Assembly: GCF_002153375.1 (NCBI RefSeq)
Contig: NZ_MTBQ01000001.1
Location: 1 to 64,000 of the forward strand
Source: Oceanobacillus rekensis
GTDB taxonomy: Bacteria; Bacillota; Bacilli; Bacillales; Amphibacillaceae
DNA: 64,000 nt
Reading direction: 5' to 3'
Shown here: positions 28,555 through 38,176 of the stretch, piece after piece
How the letters are laid out: each line of letters begins with the position of its first letter
How positions within the stretch are numbered: position 1 is the stretch's first letter
Notes under the pieces: generated by a model
The model's database searches: none
What the model was told of the DNA's origin: nothing
The model's input: the letters and a program-made list of their open reading frames with translations, nothing else
Translations under genes and position numbers: made by a program

Positions 28555-31005
28555 TTGTCACAAATAGAAAAGTTTTTAGATCTACCACTGGAAGAAGTAA
28601 TCGGTGACAGATTTGGGAGATATAGTAAATATATTATTCAAGACAGGGCTCTTCCCGACGCAAGGGACGGCCTGAAACCTGTGCAACGTAGAATTTTATA
28701 TGCAATGCATGTGGAAAAGAATGACTTTGATAAACATTTCAGGAAGTCGGCGAAAACGGTCGGTACGGTTATCGGTAACTACCATCCACATGGTGATTCG
28801 TCTGTGTACGAAGCCATGGTCCGTTTGAGTCAGGATTGGAAACTAAGAAATGTGTTAATTGAGATGCATGGTAATAATGGAAGTATGGATGGTGATCCGG
28901 CTGCAGCAATGCGTTATACCGAGGCAAGACTGTCTAAGATTTCATCAGAGTTATTGCGTGATATCGATAAAGAAACCGTCGATTTTATTCCGAATTTTGA
29001 TGAGACTACTTCGGAACCTGTTGTTTTGCCTGCGAAATTTCCTAACTTACTTGTAAATGGCTCGACAGGTATTTCTGCGGGTTATGCAACAGATATACCT
29101 CCACATAATCTGGAAGAGGTAATTGACGCAGTAATTATGAAAATTGATAAACCGGAAGTAACTGTTCAAGAGTTAATGAAAGTAATCAAAGGCCCCGATT
29201 TTCCTACCGGTGGAATCATTCAAGGTGTGGATGGAATCAGGAAGGCATATGAGACAGGTCGCGGCAAAGTAATTGTACGTGGTACGGCTGAAATAGAAAC
29301 TTTAAGAAGTACCCATGAGCAAATCGTTATTACGGATATTCCATATGAAATCAACAAAGCCAGCATGGTTAAGAAAATGGACGAAATGCGCCTCGATCGA
29401 AAAGTGGAAGGCATTGCTGAAGTAAGGGATGAATCAGATCGTACAGGATTGCGGATCGTTGTTGAACTTAAAAAAGGTGCCAATAGCGAAGGTGTACTTA
29501 ATTTTCTATATAAGAATACAGAGTTACAAGTAACATACCATTTCAATATGGTAGCAATACAGGACAAAACACCTAAATTGCTTTCATTATCACAATTACT
29601 TGAGGCATATATATCACATCAAAAAGATGTTGTTACGAAACAAACAACGTTTGATTTGAAGAAAGCAAAAGAACGAGCACATATTTTAGAAGGTTTGATT
29701 AAAGCAATTTCAATTTTAGATGAATTGATTGCAACAATCCGAGCATCAAAAAATAAATCAGATGCGAAACAAAGAATTATTGCTGCATATGGATTTACTG
29801 AAGCTCAGGCTGAAGCGATTGTGATGCTCCAGTTATACCGATTAACAAATACAGATATTACACAATTGCAAGATGAAGCGGCTGAACTGAAGAAAAATAT
29901 CACTGATTTAGAAGCGATTCTCGCAAGTGAGAAAAAAATGTATCAAACAATAAAGAAAGACTTAAGACAAATCAAAAAAACGTTTGCGGAAAGCAGACGT
30001 ACCGTGATTCAAGATGAAATTGAGGAATTGAAAATAAATATTGAGGTTACCGTCGCAAGTGAAGATGTGATTGTTTCTATAACAAAAGAAGGTTACATGA
30101 AGCGGACCAGTCTCAGATCCTACAGTGCATCAAACGGTGAACATCTAGCATTGAAGGATAATGACTATCCGATTGGCTTGGTTGAAATGAACACAACAGA
30201 TAACCTACTGGTCTTCACCAATAAAGGTAAGTACTTTCTTACCTCCGTCCATGAGCTTCCAGATATTCGTTGGAAAGACATCGGACAGCATGTATCAAAC
30301 ATTGTTCAACTGGAAAAAGATGAACATCTAGTTCAATGTATTCCGGTACGTGACTTTAAAGATACGACTGACTATTTACTGTTCTTCACAAAAAAAGGAA
30401 TGGTCAAACGTAGTGAGTTTAAGTTATATGATGCACAGCGACGTTCAAAAGCTTTAATCGCCCTGAATTTAAAACAGGATGATGAAGTTGTCAGTATATG
30501 TAAGACCAATGGGAATACTGATATTTTCATTGCATCAAATAAAGGATATGGATTATGGTATCACGAATCAGAAATAAATGTTGTTGGACAGCGTGCTGCA
30601 GGGGTTAAATCAATTTTGCTAAAAGAGGATGAATATGTTGTGAATGGACAAGTGTTTAGTCATTTGTCAGATCCCTCTCTTGCTATAGTAACCCAACGAG
30701 GTGCATGTAAAAGAATTAAATTAAAAGAATTCGAAAAAACAACCAGGGCTAAACGTGGCTTACTCATGCTCAGAGAATTGAAGGCAAAACCACATCGCAT
30801 AAGAGGGTTCTTCATGCTTAATGAAAATGACAAAATTTGTTTCCAAACAGCAAACGGCGAAACGCATCATGTATTTCCACTGGAACTTTCGGCTAGTGAT
30901 AGATACAGTAATGGATCATTTATTATTGATAGTGATCATAAAGGTGAAGTCGTGAAAGTCTGGAAAGAAGCTACTTATGAAAAGCCATTTTATGATCTAG
31001 AGTAA
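28555..31005 (+). CDS. parC: DNA topoisomerase IV subunit A (ParC)
   Basis: This 816-residue subunit has the DNA breakage domain with quinolone-region PHGDSSVYEAM and catalytic Tyr121 (in MRYTEARL), a coiled-coil section around residues 400-485, and the C-terminal beta-pinwheel with repeated G-x-R/K motifs. The start is TTG behind AAGGGGGGG. It forms topoisomerase IV with ParE. The QDRALPDARDGLKPVQRRILY start is intact. Confidence 0.97.
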   Translation: MSQIEKFLDLPLEEVIGDRFGRYSKYIIQDRALPDARDGLKPVQRRILYAMHVEKNDFDKHFRKSAKTVGTVIGNYHPHGDSSVYEAMVRLSQDWKLRNVLIEMHGNNGSMDGDPAAAMRYTEARLSKISSELLRDIDKETVDFIPNFDETTSEPVVLPAKFPNLLVNGSTGISAGYATDIPPHNLEEVIDAVIMKIDKPEVTVQELMKVIKGPDFPTGGIIQGVDGIRKAYETGRGKVIVRGTAEIETLRSTHEQIVITDIPYEINKASMVKKMDEMRLDRKVEGIAEVRDESDRTGLRIVVELKKGANSEGVLNFLYKNTELQVTYHFNMVAIQDKTPKLLSLSQLLEAYISHQKDVVTKQTTFDLKKAKERAHILEGLIKAISILDELIATIRASKNKSDAKQRIIAAYGFTEAQAEAIVMLQLYRLTNTDITQLQDEAAELKKNITDLEAILASEKKMYQTIKKDLRQIKKTFAESRRTVIQDEIEELKINIEVTVASEDVIVSITKEGYMKRTSLRSYSASNGEHLALKDNDYPIGLVEMNTTDNLLVFTNKGKYFLTSVHELPDIRWKDIGQHVSNIVQLEKDEHLVQCIPVRDFKDTTDYLLFFTKKGMVKRSEFKLYDAQRRSKALIALNLKQDDEVVSICKTNGNTDIFIASNKGYGLWYHESEINVVGQRAAGVKSILLKEDEYVVNGQVFSHLSDPSLAIVTQRGACKRIKLKEFEKTTRAKRGLLMLRELKAKPHRIRGFFMLNENDKICFQTANGETHHVFPLELSASDRYSNGSFIIDSDHKGEVVKVWKEATYEKPFYDLE

Positions 31006-31113
31006 AACTTATTACAATAATGAACTCCTAATTAATTAAAATACGTTGCATTTTTGAGTATAAGGTATAAAATAAATGTGTAACGATTCATAACTATCTG
31101 TCTTATATGCACA

Positions 31114-31153
31114 ATTCAGGAAGTGGTATGGTGGTTTCCTACTGCTCCTGAAT
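31114..31153 (+). promoter_or_regulatory. Leader hairpin before the acyl-CoA operon
   Basis: ATTCAGGA pairs with TCCTGAAT, with an inner AGTGGTA/TACTGCT partial match. It is immediately upstream of the AGGAGG of the acyl-CoA dehydrogenase. No T run follows, so it could be an RNA or protein binding site rather than a terminator. Confidence 0.35.
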
Positions 31154-31171
31154 GAATTAGGAGGTTAAGTC

Positions 31172-32314
31172 ATGAATTTTGAGTTGACAAAAGAGCAGAC
31201 AATGATTAAAAAGATGGTACGTGAGTTTGCTGAGAAAGTAATTAGGCCAAGAGCAATTGAAATTGATACAATGGCAGCGTTTCCTTCTGATATATTTGAT
31301 CAGATGGGAGAACTCGGTTTACTAGGTATTCCATTTCCAGAAGAATTTGGAGGATCAGGTGGGGATACATTATCCTATGCCCTAGCTGTTGAAGAAATTG
31401 GCCGTGTATGTGGAAGTACAGGATTAAGTTATGCCGCTGCAGTTTCACTTGGAGCAAGTCCACTATATTATTTTGGAACCGATGAACAAAAAGAATTATT
31501 TTTGAAACCGCTTGCAAAAGGAGAGGCACTTGGTTCTTTTGGTTTAACCGAACCGAATGCAGGGTCAGACTCCGGCGGTACAAAAACAGCTGCTGTACTT
31601 GATGGTGATGATTATGTGATTAATGGAGAAAAGTGTTTTATTACGAATGCCAGTTTTGCTAAAATAATAATTGTAACCGCTGTCACAGGGAAAAATGATA
31701 AGGGGAAAAATATGATTTCTTCTATTATCGTGCCAACGGATACAGAAGGTGTCAAAATTACGAGCAACTATGACAAGATGGGTGTACGAGGTTCCGATAC
31801 AGCAGAGATTATTCTCGAAAATGTTCGCGTTCCGAGAAAAAATGTGTTGGGTGAAGAACATAAAGGCCATAAACAGTTTCTCTATACGTTGGATGGAGGG
31901 AGAATTTCAATCGCAGCACTAGGACTCGGAATTGCGCAAGCATCTCTAGAAAAAGCCTTGGCCTATGCGAAAGAGCGTAAGCAATTTGGAAAAGCCATTT
32001 CTAGTTTTCAGGCTATTCAGTTCAAACTCGCAGATATGGCAATGGAAGTAGAACTTGCCAGAAATATGGTACATAAAGCTGCATGGATGAAAGATCATGG
32101 GAAACCATTTGGCAAAGAGGCAGCATTCGCAAAACTATTTGCAACGGAAACAGCATTTAGGTCAGCAAATCAGGCCATCCAGATTCATGGTGGATATGGC
32201 TATATGCGGGAATATGAAGTAGAAAGATATTTGCGTGATGCAAAACTATTGGAAATCGGTGAAGGTACATCCGAGATTCAAAGACTTTTAATTGCTAGGG
32301 AGCTAGGTTGCTAA
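31172..32314 (+). CDS. Acyl-CoA dehydrogenase (YngJ-like)
   Basis: This 380-residue FAD enzyme oxidises an acyl-CoA to the 2-enoyl-CoA. FAD and substrate motifs are [13 protein letters not shown] (about residue 117), CFITNA, and the catalytic Glu in GEGTSEIQR near the end. The C-terminal arginine/Gly-rich [11 protein letters not shown] is typical. Order and length match B. subtilis YngJ, first gene of a branched-chain or isovaleryl-CoA degradation cluster. AGGAGG precedes the ATG. Confidence 0.92.
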   Translation: MNFELTKEQTMIKKMVREFAEKVIRPRAIEIDTMAAFPSDIFDQMGELGLLGIPFPEEFGGSGGDTLSYALAVEEIGRVCGSTGLSYAAAVSLGASPLYYFGTDEQKELFLKPLAKGEALGSFGLTEPNAGSDSGGTKTAAVLDGDDYVINGEKCFITNASFAKIIIVTAVTGKNDKGKNMISSIIVPTDTEGVKITSNYDKMGVRGSDTAEIILENVRVPRKNVLGEEHKGHKQFLYTLDGGRISIAALGLGIAQASLEKALAYAKERKQFGKAISSFQAIQFKLADMAMEVELARNMVHKAAWMKDHGKPFGKEAAFAKLFATETAFRSANQAIQIHGGYGYMREYEVERYLRDAKLLEIGEGTSEIQRLLIARELGC

Positions 32315-32414
32315 CATAATAAAATTTAATAAATAATCCAAGAGATTTTAACATACGTCCTTCAAGTAATAGCATATGATTATTTAATTAACGATACTCT
32401 ATAGGAGTGTGTTT

Positions 32415-33761
32415 ATGATACAAAAAATACTGATTGCAAATAGGGGAGAAATAGCTGATCGAATCATACGGACGTGCAAAAAAATGAGCATTGCCACGGT
32501 TGCTGTATATTCTGAAGCTGACAAGCAAGCATCATATGTTTCCATGGCCGATGAGAGCTTTCTAATTGGACCGCCCAAGGTAAATGAAAGTTATTTAAAT
32601 GTCGATAAAATATTAGAGGTTGCTAAGGAAGCATATGTAGATGCGATTCATCCCGGTTACGGTTTTCTAAGTGAAAATGTACAGTTTGCAGAAACTTGTT
32701 CAGCAGAAGGGATTATTTTTATAGGACCAGACAGTAAGGTAATTAATCAAATGGGCAGTAAAATTGCAGCTAGAAATTTAATGAGGCAGGCTGGGGTGCG
32801 GGTAGTCCCAGGAACAGATGGTGCTGTTTCAACCACCCAGGATGCTTTAGAAGCCGCAAAAAAATTCGGTTATCCAATTATGTTAAAGGCCTCAGCTGGT
32901 GGCGGGGGTATTGGAATGCAAGTTGTACAATCTGACGAAGAATTAGTTAAAGCATTCGAAAGCAATTCAAATAGGGCCTTGAATTTTTTTGGCGATGGTT
33001 CGATGTTTATGGAAAAGAAAATCGAAAATGCCCGTCACATTGAAATCCAAATTTTAGCTGATGAACATGGTAATGCCGTCCATTTATTTGAACGAGAGTG
33101 TTCCATTCAAAGACGCAATCAAAAGGTAATTGAAGAGGCACCATCCATTTACATCTCGGATGAATTGCGCAAGTTAATGGGTGATGCAGCTGTAAAAGCG
33201 GTGGAAACGATTGGTTATACGAATGCTGGTACAATTGAATTCCTTGTGGATGAACAGGAGAATTTTTACTTTCTTGAAATGAATACGAGAATTCAAGTGG
33301 AGCACCCGGTAACGGAGGAAATTACGGGTGTAGATATAGTTGAACAGCAAATTATTATCGCAAATGGTAATGAAATGACAGTGAAACAAGGAGATTTGAG
33401 TATAGACGGTCATGCGATAGAGGTACGAATCTATGCAGAAGATCCAGTTACATTTTTCCCTTCACCAGGGCATATTTCTGTCTTAGAATTACCAGAAGGT
33501 CCACATATTCGAAATGAAACTGCCGTGAAAGCTGATTATCAAGTAACGCCTTTCTATGATCCGATGATAGGTAAATTAATTGTAAAAGAAAAAGATAGAA
33601 ACAAGACAATTGCTTCATTAAAAGAAGCACTTTTAAATTATAAGATTGAAGGAATTAAGACTAATATTCCGATGTTAATAGAAATTATCGAACATGAACA
33701 ATTTTTAAAAGGAAATACAACGACGTCATTTGTTGAGAATTACTATTTGATACAAAAATAG
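32415..33761 (+). CDS. Biotin carboxylase subunit
   Basis: This 448-residue ATP-grasp enzyme carboxylates biotin. ILIANRGEIADRI opens the pre-ATP domain, the glycine-rich KASAGGGGIGM binds ATP (about residue 160), and EMNTRIQVEHPVTEE is the catalytic region. I chose ATG at 32415, because GTG six bases earlier lies too close to the AGGAGTG site. It is probably the carboxylase of an acyl-CoA carboxylase built with the carrier and carboxyltransferase that follow (B. subtilis YngHA-like), not the housekeeping AccC, but that is context-based. Confidence 0.93.
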   Translation: MIQKILIANRGEIADRIIRTCKKMSIATVAVYSEADKQASYVSMADESFLIGPPKVNESYLNVDKILEVAKEAYVDAIHPGYGFLSENVQFAETCSAEGIIFIGPDSKVINQMGSKIAARNLMRQAGVRVVPGTDGAVSTTQDALEAAKKFGYPIMLKASAGGGGIGMQVVQSDEELVKAFESNSNRALNFFGDGSMFMEKKIENARHIEIQILADEHGNAVHLFERECSIQRRNQKVIEEAPSIYISDELRKLMGDAAVKAVETIGYTNAGTIEFLVDEQENFYFLEMNTRIQVEHPVTEEITGVDIVEQQIIIANGNEMTVKQGDLSIDGHAIEVRIYAEDPVTFFPSPGHISVLELPEGPHIRNETAVKADYQVTPFYDPMIGKLIVKEKDRNKTIASLKEALLNYKIEGIKTNIPMLIEIIEHEQFLKGNTTTSFVENYYLIQK

Positions 33762-33772
33762 GAGGATTGAAG

Positions 33773-33985
33773 ATGCAGGAAATTAAAGCAAGCATGGCAG
33801 GAAGTGTATGGAAAATAGTTATAAAACAAGGGGATTCTATTGAAGAGGATCAGGACATTGTGATTCTTGAATCAATGAAAATGGAAATCCCTATCGTTGC
33901 TGAATCAGCTGGGACCGTTAAGGAATTAAAAGTTGCTGAAGGAGATTTTGTTAATGAGGGGGATGTAATAGCAATCATCGAATAA
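33773..33985 (+). CDS. Biotin carrier (biotinyl/lipoyl attachment domain)
   Basis: This 70-residue protein is a lone biotinyl domain. The acceptor is Lys36 in ESMKMEIP, and the fold ends in GDVIAIIE. I chose ATG at 33773, seven bases after GGAGG. A TTG six bases earlier is too close. It carries carboxybiotin between the carboxylase encoded just upstream and the carboxyltransferase further on (YngHB-like). Confidence 0.95.
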   Translation: MQEIKASMAGSVWKIVIKQGDSIEEDQDIVILESMKMEIPIVAESAGTVKELKVAEGDFVNEGDVIAIIE

Positions 33986-34082
33986 AGCATAACCTTCTAT
34001 TAGTCGCTACCGTCCTAAACATATGAACCGTAGCGGCTCTATATGGTCAAGTCCGTATTAGTATAAATGAATGGAGGTTATT

Positions 34083-34865
34083 ATGGCTGATTATATTAAG
34101 TTGGATATAAAAGAAGAGCATGTTGCTGTTATTACACTCAATCGACCCCAAGCGGCAAATGCGTTATCAAGAAAAATGCTTGATGGATTGAATGAAGCAG
34201 TAGAATCTATCAATCACAATGCTTCAATATACTGTACGATTATAATTGGATTCGGAGAGAAAGCATTTTGTGCTGGAGCCGATTTGAAGGAAAGAAGCGG
34301 AATGTCGGAAGAGGAGGTAATCCAAACAGTTCGTTACATAGGAGAGACAATCACAGCGATAGAGAATATGAACATGCCAGTTATTGCTGCTTTAAATGGA
34401 TCTGCGTTTGGTGGTGGATTGGAATTGGCGTTAGCGTGTGACGTAAGAATTGCAGGAGTGAACGTAAAGATGGGTCTGCCTGAGACATCACTTGCGATTA
34501 TTCCGGGGGCGGGTGGAACACAACGCTTACCAAGATTAGTAGGGTTGGGACATGCAAAACGGATAATTTATACTGCTAAGCCGATTGGTGCGAAGGAAGC
34601 ACTTTCGATTGGACTGGTAGAACAGACGGTGAATGGAGGTAACATTAAAGCTGAAGCATTAAATCTTGCGAAAACTATTTCCTCTAATGGCCCACTTGCA
34701 TTAAAACAGGCGAAGAAAGCAATTAATATTGGTATACAATCAGATATTACTACAGGTCTTACGATCGAGCATTTAAGCTATTGTCAAACAATTCCAAGCA
34801 AAGATAGAATCGAAGGATTACAAGCATTTAAGAATAAAAGGAAACCTGTTTACGAAGGTAAATAG
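34083..34865 (+). CDS. Enoyl-CoA hydratase/methylglutaconyl-CoA hydratase-like
   Basis: This 260-residue crotonase-fold enzyme has the oxyanion holes CAGADLKER and GSAFGGGLELALACD, the Glu of LPETSLAIIPGAGGTQRLPR and the family ending. It hydrates a 2-enoyl-CoA, probably a methylglutaconyl or crotonyl-type substrate in this operon (B. subtilis YngF). I chose ATG at 34083 after GGAGG. The ATG 12 bases earlier contains that site. The hydroxymethylglutaryl-CoA lyase (YngG) expected before it is absent. Confidence 0.92.
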   Translation: MADYIKLDIKEEHVAVITLNRPQAANALSRKMLDGLNEAVESINHNASIYCTIIIGFGEKAFCAGADLKERSGMSEEEVIQTVRYIGETITAIENMNMPVIAALNGSAFGGGLELALACDVRIAGVNVKMGLPETSLAIIPGAGGTQRLPRLVGLGHAKRIIYTAKPIGAKEALSIGLVEQTVNGGNIKAEALNLAKTISSNGPLALKQAKKAINIGIQSDITTGLTIEHLSYCQTIPSKDRIEGLQAFKNKRKPVYEGK

Positions 34866-34880
34866 GTAAGGAGGATGATT

Positions 34881-36410
34881 ATGTCATATTTGGATGAATT
34901 GCAGGATAGAATCGGCAAAATAGAAAAAGGTGGTAAGGAAAAATACCATCAAAGTAATGAAGCTAAGAATAAGCTTTTTGTCCGAAAAAGACTTAAACTT
35001 CTGTTTGATCAAGGTCTGAACGTAGAGGATGCATTTTTTGCCAATTGTATGGATGGTGATTTACCTTCAGATGGAGTTGTGACCGGTATTGGTAAAATTA
35101 GCGGACAAGATGTCTGTGTCATGGCAAATGATTCTACAGTTAAAGCTGGTTCCTGGGGAAAGCGTACAGTGGAGAAAATTTTGCGGATTCAAGAAACAGC
35201 AAAAAAAATGGAATTGCCGATGATTTATCTTGTTGATTCAGCAGGAGCTAGAATTACCGATCAAATCGAGATGTTCCCTGGTAGGCGTGGTGCTGGCCGT
35301 ATTTTTCATAATCAAATAAAACTTTCTGGACGTGTACCACAGGTTTGTCTCCTATTTGGCCCATCTGCCGCTGGTGGTGCATATATACCAGCATTTTGTG
35401 ACATTGTTATCATGGTTGATGGCAATGCTTCCATGTATTTAGGTTCTCCACGAATGGCAGAAAAAGTAATTGGAGAGAAAGTCTCACTTGAAGAGATGGG
35501 CGGTGCAACTATGCACTGTTCGGTATCTGGTGTTGGCGATATATTGGTGAAATCAGAAGAAGAAGCAATCCAGTATGCGCAAAATTATTTGAGCTATTTT
35601 CCTGCCAACTTTCGTTCAAAACCAGAAGCACGTGAAACAAAAAATGCTAAGTTATTTGAGAAATCAATTACAGATATTATCCCACAAAACCAAAATGCTC
35701 CATTTAATATGTATGATCTGATTAATCGAATCATTGATGAAGAAAGTTTTTGTGAGATTAAAAAGAAATTTGCACCTGAACTAATTACAGGGCTAGCAAG
35801 GATTGAAGGGAATTCAGTAGGAATCATTGCTAATCAACCTCGCGTTAAAGGTGGTGTTCTGTTTACAGATTCTGCTGATAAAGCAGCCAAATTTATTCAA
35901 TTATGTGATGCATTTAATATTCCACTACTATTCTTGACAGATGTTCCTGGGTTTATGATTGGAACAAAAGTGGAGCGACAGGGCATTATTAGACATGGTG
36001 CAAAGATGCTGTTTGCTATGAGTGAGGTAACGGTACCAAAAATTTCTGTGATCGTACGTAAAGCATATGGAGCGGGACTCTACGCTATGGCAGGTCCTGC
36101 ATTTGACCCGGATTGCTGTCTTGCTTTTCCTAATGCCCAAATAGCTGTTATGGGACCAGAAGCAGCAGTGAATGCAGTGGAAGCAAATAAAATTGCTGTG
36201 TTACCTGAAGAAGAACGCGCATCGTACATTAAACAAAAACAGGATGAATACAAAGAAAATATCGATGTTTATCGACTTGCTTCGGAAATGGTTATTGATG
36301 CGATTATCGATCCAAATACATTAAGAGAAGAATTAATAAAACGTTTTTCCGTCTACGCAGCAAAAAATATTACATTTACCGAAAGAAAGCATGGCGTATA
36401 TCCAGTATAA
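34881..36410 (+). CDS. Acyl-CoA carboxylase carboxyltransferase (YngE-like)
   Basis: This 509-residue protein joins the N and C halves of a carboxyltransferase. Visible sites are LVDSAGARITDQ, FGPSAAGGAYIPAF and MGPEAAVNAV near the end. It moves carboxyl from biotin to an acyl-CoA such as propionyl- or 3-methylcrotonyl-CoA. I chose ATG at 34881 over ATG 34875, since AAGGAGG sits six bases before it. It closes the five-gene operon. Confidence 0.93.
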   Translation: MSYLDELQDRIGKIEKGGKEKYHQSNEAKNKLFVRKRLKLLFDQGLNVEDAFFANCMDGDLPSDGVVTGIGKISGQDVCVMANDSTVKAGSWGKRTVEKILRIQETAKKMELPMIYLVDSAGARITDQIEMFPGRRGAGRIFHNQIKLSGRVPQVCLLFGPSAAGGAYIPAFCDIVIMVDGNASMYLGSPRMAEKVIGEKVSLEEMGGATMHCSVSGVGDILVKSEEEAIQYAQNYLSYFPANFRSKPEARETKNAKLFEKSITDIIPQNQNAPFNMYDLINRIIDEESFCEIKKKFAPELITGLARIEGNSVGIIANQPRVKGGVLFTDSADKAAKFIQLCDAFNIPLLFLTDVPGFMIGTKVERQGIIRHGAKMLFAMSEVTVPKISVIVRKAYGAGLYAMAGPAFDPDCCLAFPNAQIAVMGPEAAVNAVEANKIAVLPEEERASYIKQKQDEYKENIDVYRLASEMVIDAIIDPNTLREELIKRFSVYAAKNITFTERKHGVYPV

Positions 36411-36576
36411 TAAAACCTTTTTTCGTCATGTTTGTTGTTTTCTATAAAATTTAACAATTGGGCTAAATTGTTGAATAACTTAGCCACAGAATACATCTAT
36501 ACAATTTCTTTAATATAATTAAATTATTACTTAGCAAACGATCAAATTCCCCTTACAATAAGGAGTGTCTGTAGTG

Positions 36577-36632
36577 AGGGGCGTCTGTCTCTACCACTTC
36601 AAAGCTTTAGCGAGGTAGGGACAGACACCCCT
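36577..36632. repeat. REP-like palindrome
   Basis: AGGGGCGTCTGTCTCTACC (36577-36595) pairs with GGTAGGGACAGACACCCCT (36614-36632), one mismatch, around an 18-base loop. The GGGACAGACACC core is a widespread palindromic repeat of Firmicutes genomes, often tied to REP-associated transposases. There is no transposase here. Confidence 0.7.
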
Positions 36633-36640
36633 AATTTACA

Positions 36641-36662
36641 CAAAAAGAGCCCTCTTTGTACG
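36641..36662 (-). terminator. Short terminator downstream of the minus-strand remnant
   Basis: On the minus strand ACAAAGAG and CTCTTTTTGT form a tight hairpin ending in T. It lies just after the stop of the remnant at 36686-36820 and supports a former gene there. Confidence 0.4.
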
Positions 36663-36685
36663 ATAATAACAAATCCTTTCTCCCT

Positions 36686-36820
36686 TCATGCTTTGATAAC
36701 ATCCGTTCTAACCATAATAATCACATCAGGATTAATAATCCCTTCCGGTGTCATATCCTTTTGTGTAACTACTAAACCACAATCGTCATATAGTAAAAGA
36801 TATATGGGTAAATATGGAGG
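36686..36820 (-). pseudogene. C-terminal fragment of an unidentified gene
   Basis: An open minus-strand frame without a plausible start ends in LLLYDDCGLVVTQKDMTPEG and INPDVIIMVRTDVIKA. It runs into the ribosome site of the polysaccharide deacetylase, where it meets a stop. The residue choice looks like a real protein tail. The 5' part is gone, perhaps when the deacetylase or the REP-like repeat arrived. I do not recognise the family. Confidence 0.35.
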
Positions 36821-36825
36821 TTAGC

Positions 36826-37599
36826 ATGAATATGTACATTCGTTATGGTGATTCATGGTGGAATTGGAATGATCCCTATAGACAAATGATTCAAAGTCAA
36901 CCGGAGGGAGGATCAGAAAGTGTCGGCAGAGAGCCAAATTTAGTCGCGAATTCGGTCTTACAGCGTGAATATCCCAACATTATTGTTTTAAGAGGTTCAC
37001 TTGATGAAAATAGAGTGGCTTTAACTTTTGATGATGGTCCTGATATTCGCTTTACACCTCAAGTGCTGGATGTTCTTAATAAATATCAAGTCAACGCTAC
37101 TTTTTTCCAGATGGGTGCCAGAGCAGCTGAACATACCGATATCGTCAGGAGAGTTCATGCAGAAGGGCATGCCATCGGAAATCATTCGTATTGGCATCCC
37201 AATTTAACAGAAGAAAACCTGGGAAGGATTCAATGGGAAGTAACATCGACGGAAGAAACGCTTGAGCAAATTCTGGGATTCCGTCCCAGATTATTCCGCC
37301 CCCCTTATGGTGCTTTAAACCGAGAAATTGCCGAATTACTGGGAGAGATGGGCAATACGGTGGTTCTCTGGAATGTCGATTCCTTGGATTGGAAGCAATT
37401 GGGAACTGACGTTATTGCCGACATTACTTTAGCGAATACTACGCCGGGTTCCATCATACTCATGCATGATGGCGGTGATTGGACAATGGATTTATCAGGT
37501 ACCGTAAATGCTTTAGATGAGATTATTCCCCGTCTGCAGCAAGAAGGAATGGAATTTGTGACAATTCCTGAATTAATCAATGTCAGTGAAGCAAAGTGA
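36826..37599 (+). CDS. Polysaccharide deacetylase (NodB domain)
   Basis: This 257-residue carbohydrate esterase 4 protein has the five NodB motifs: LTFDDGPD (catalytic base and metal Asp), HSYWHP (metal His pair), RPPYGA, LWNVDSLDWK and ILMHDGG. The metal and catalytic residues are all intact. No signal peptide or anchor is visible, although a short Trp-rich N-terminus (SWWNWNDPY) is odd. The substrate could be peptidoglycan or an N-acetylated glycan. I chose ATG at 36826, six bases after GGAGG. Confidence 0.93.
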   Translation: MNMYIRYGDSWWNWNDPYRQMIQSQPEGGSESVGREPNLVANSVLQREYPNIIVLRGSLDENRVALTFDDGPDIRFTPQVLDVLNKYQVNATFFQMGARAAEHTDIVRRVHAEGHAIGNHSYWHPNLTEENLGRIQWEVTSTEETLEQILGFRPRLFRPPYGALNREIAELLGEMGNTVVLWNVDSLDWKQLGTDVIADITLANTTPGSIILMHDGGDWTMDLSGTVNALDEIIPRLQQEGMEFVTIPELINVSEAK

Positions 37600-38176
37600 T
37601 TTCAATCGCTTAAGTAACGAGGAACTTATGATTAAGTGCTTTTCGGTGAATGCGGAGAAACTTGTACGTTCCTTATGGAGCAGGGGGCGAAATCAAAGGC
37701 TCTCCTATTGCAGAGTTTAATAGAGTAACAGAAGTAGAAAATGATCAAACTTCTTTATAAAAATTAATCTATTGGATAGGAATTCATTTTGATCAATCTT
37801 TTTTCAAAATGGATTCTTTCTATTTGAAGAGTCAACATCTGGGTTTCAAAGAGTATTTTTAATCAATCTTTATTTCAGACCTCCACCCAGAGCGGTAGCC
37901 GAAGTTACTTATCTTATGTAGCAACAGTTTATAGACTTTGTGAAAAAAACGACAATTTTGATGAGTGAAGAAACCTCAGTCCAAGCTTCTAGAAAATAGC
38001 CAATAATAAACTATGGTAACTATGATTTGCAATCGTTCATTATTTACTATAATTATATTATGTTAACTAAATTTTTATTAACTTAGTATGAAATCGCTTT
38101 AAAAGAGGTGGCAAACAATACTTTAATTCCGTATAATAGATTTTAAATGGGATATGTAAGAAAGGAACTGAATAAC
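37600..38176. other. Non-coding stretch with hairpin and repeat fragment
   Basis: No secure gene is present. A hairpin around 37779-37822 (GAATTCATTTTGA with TCAAAATGGATTC, then TTT) could end the deacetylase transcript. At 37884-37910 the sequence CCCAGAGCGGTAGCCGAAG repeats the right end of the structured block at 18476-18495 with one change, so it is probably a decayed copy. A 36-codon frame at 37650-37760 (with YVPYGAGGEIKGSPIAEF) has no ribosome site and may be a gene scrap or chance. Confidence 0.45.

Noticed and set aside
37650-37760. 36-codon ORF with YVPYGAGGEIKGSPIAEF
   Set aside because: No ribosome site, directly after a stop codon, no recognised family. Kept only as a remark in the intergenic entry.
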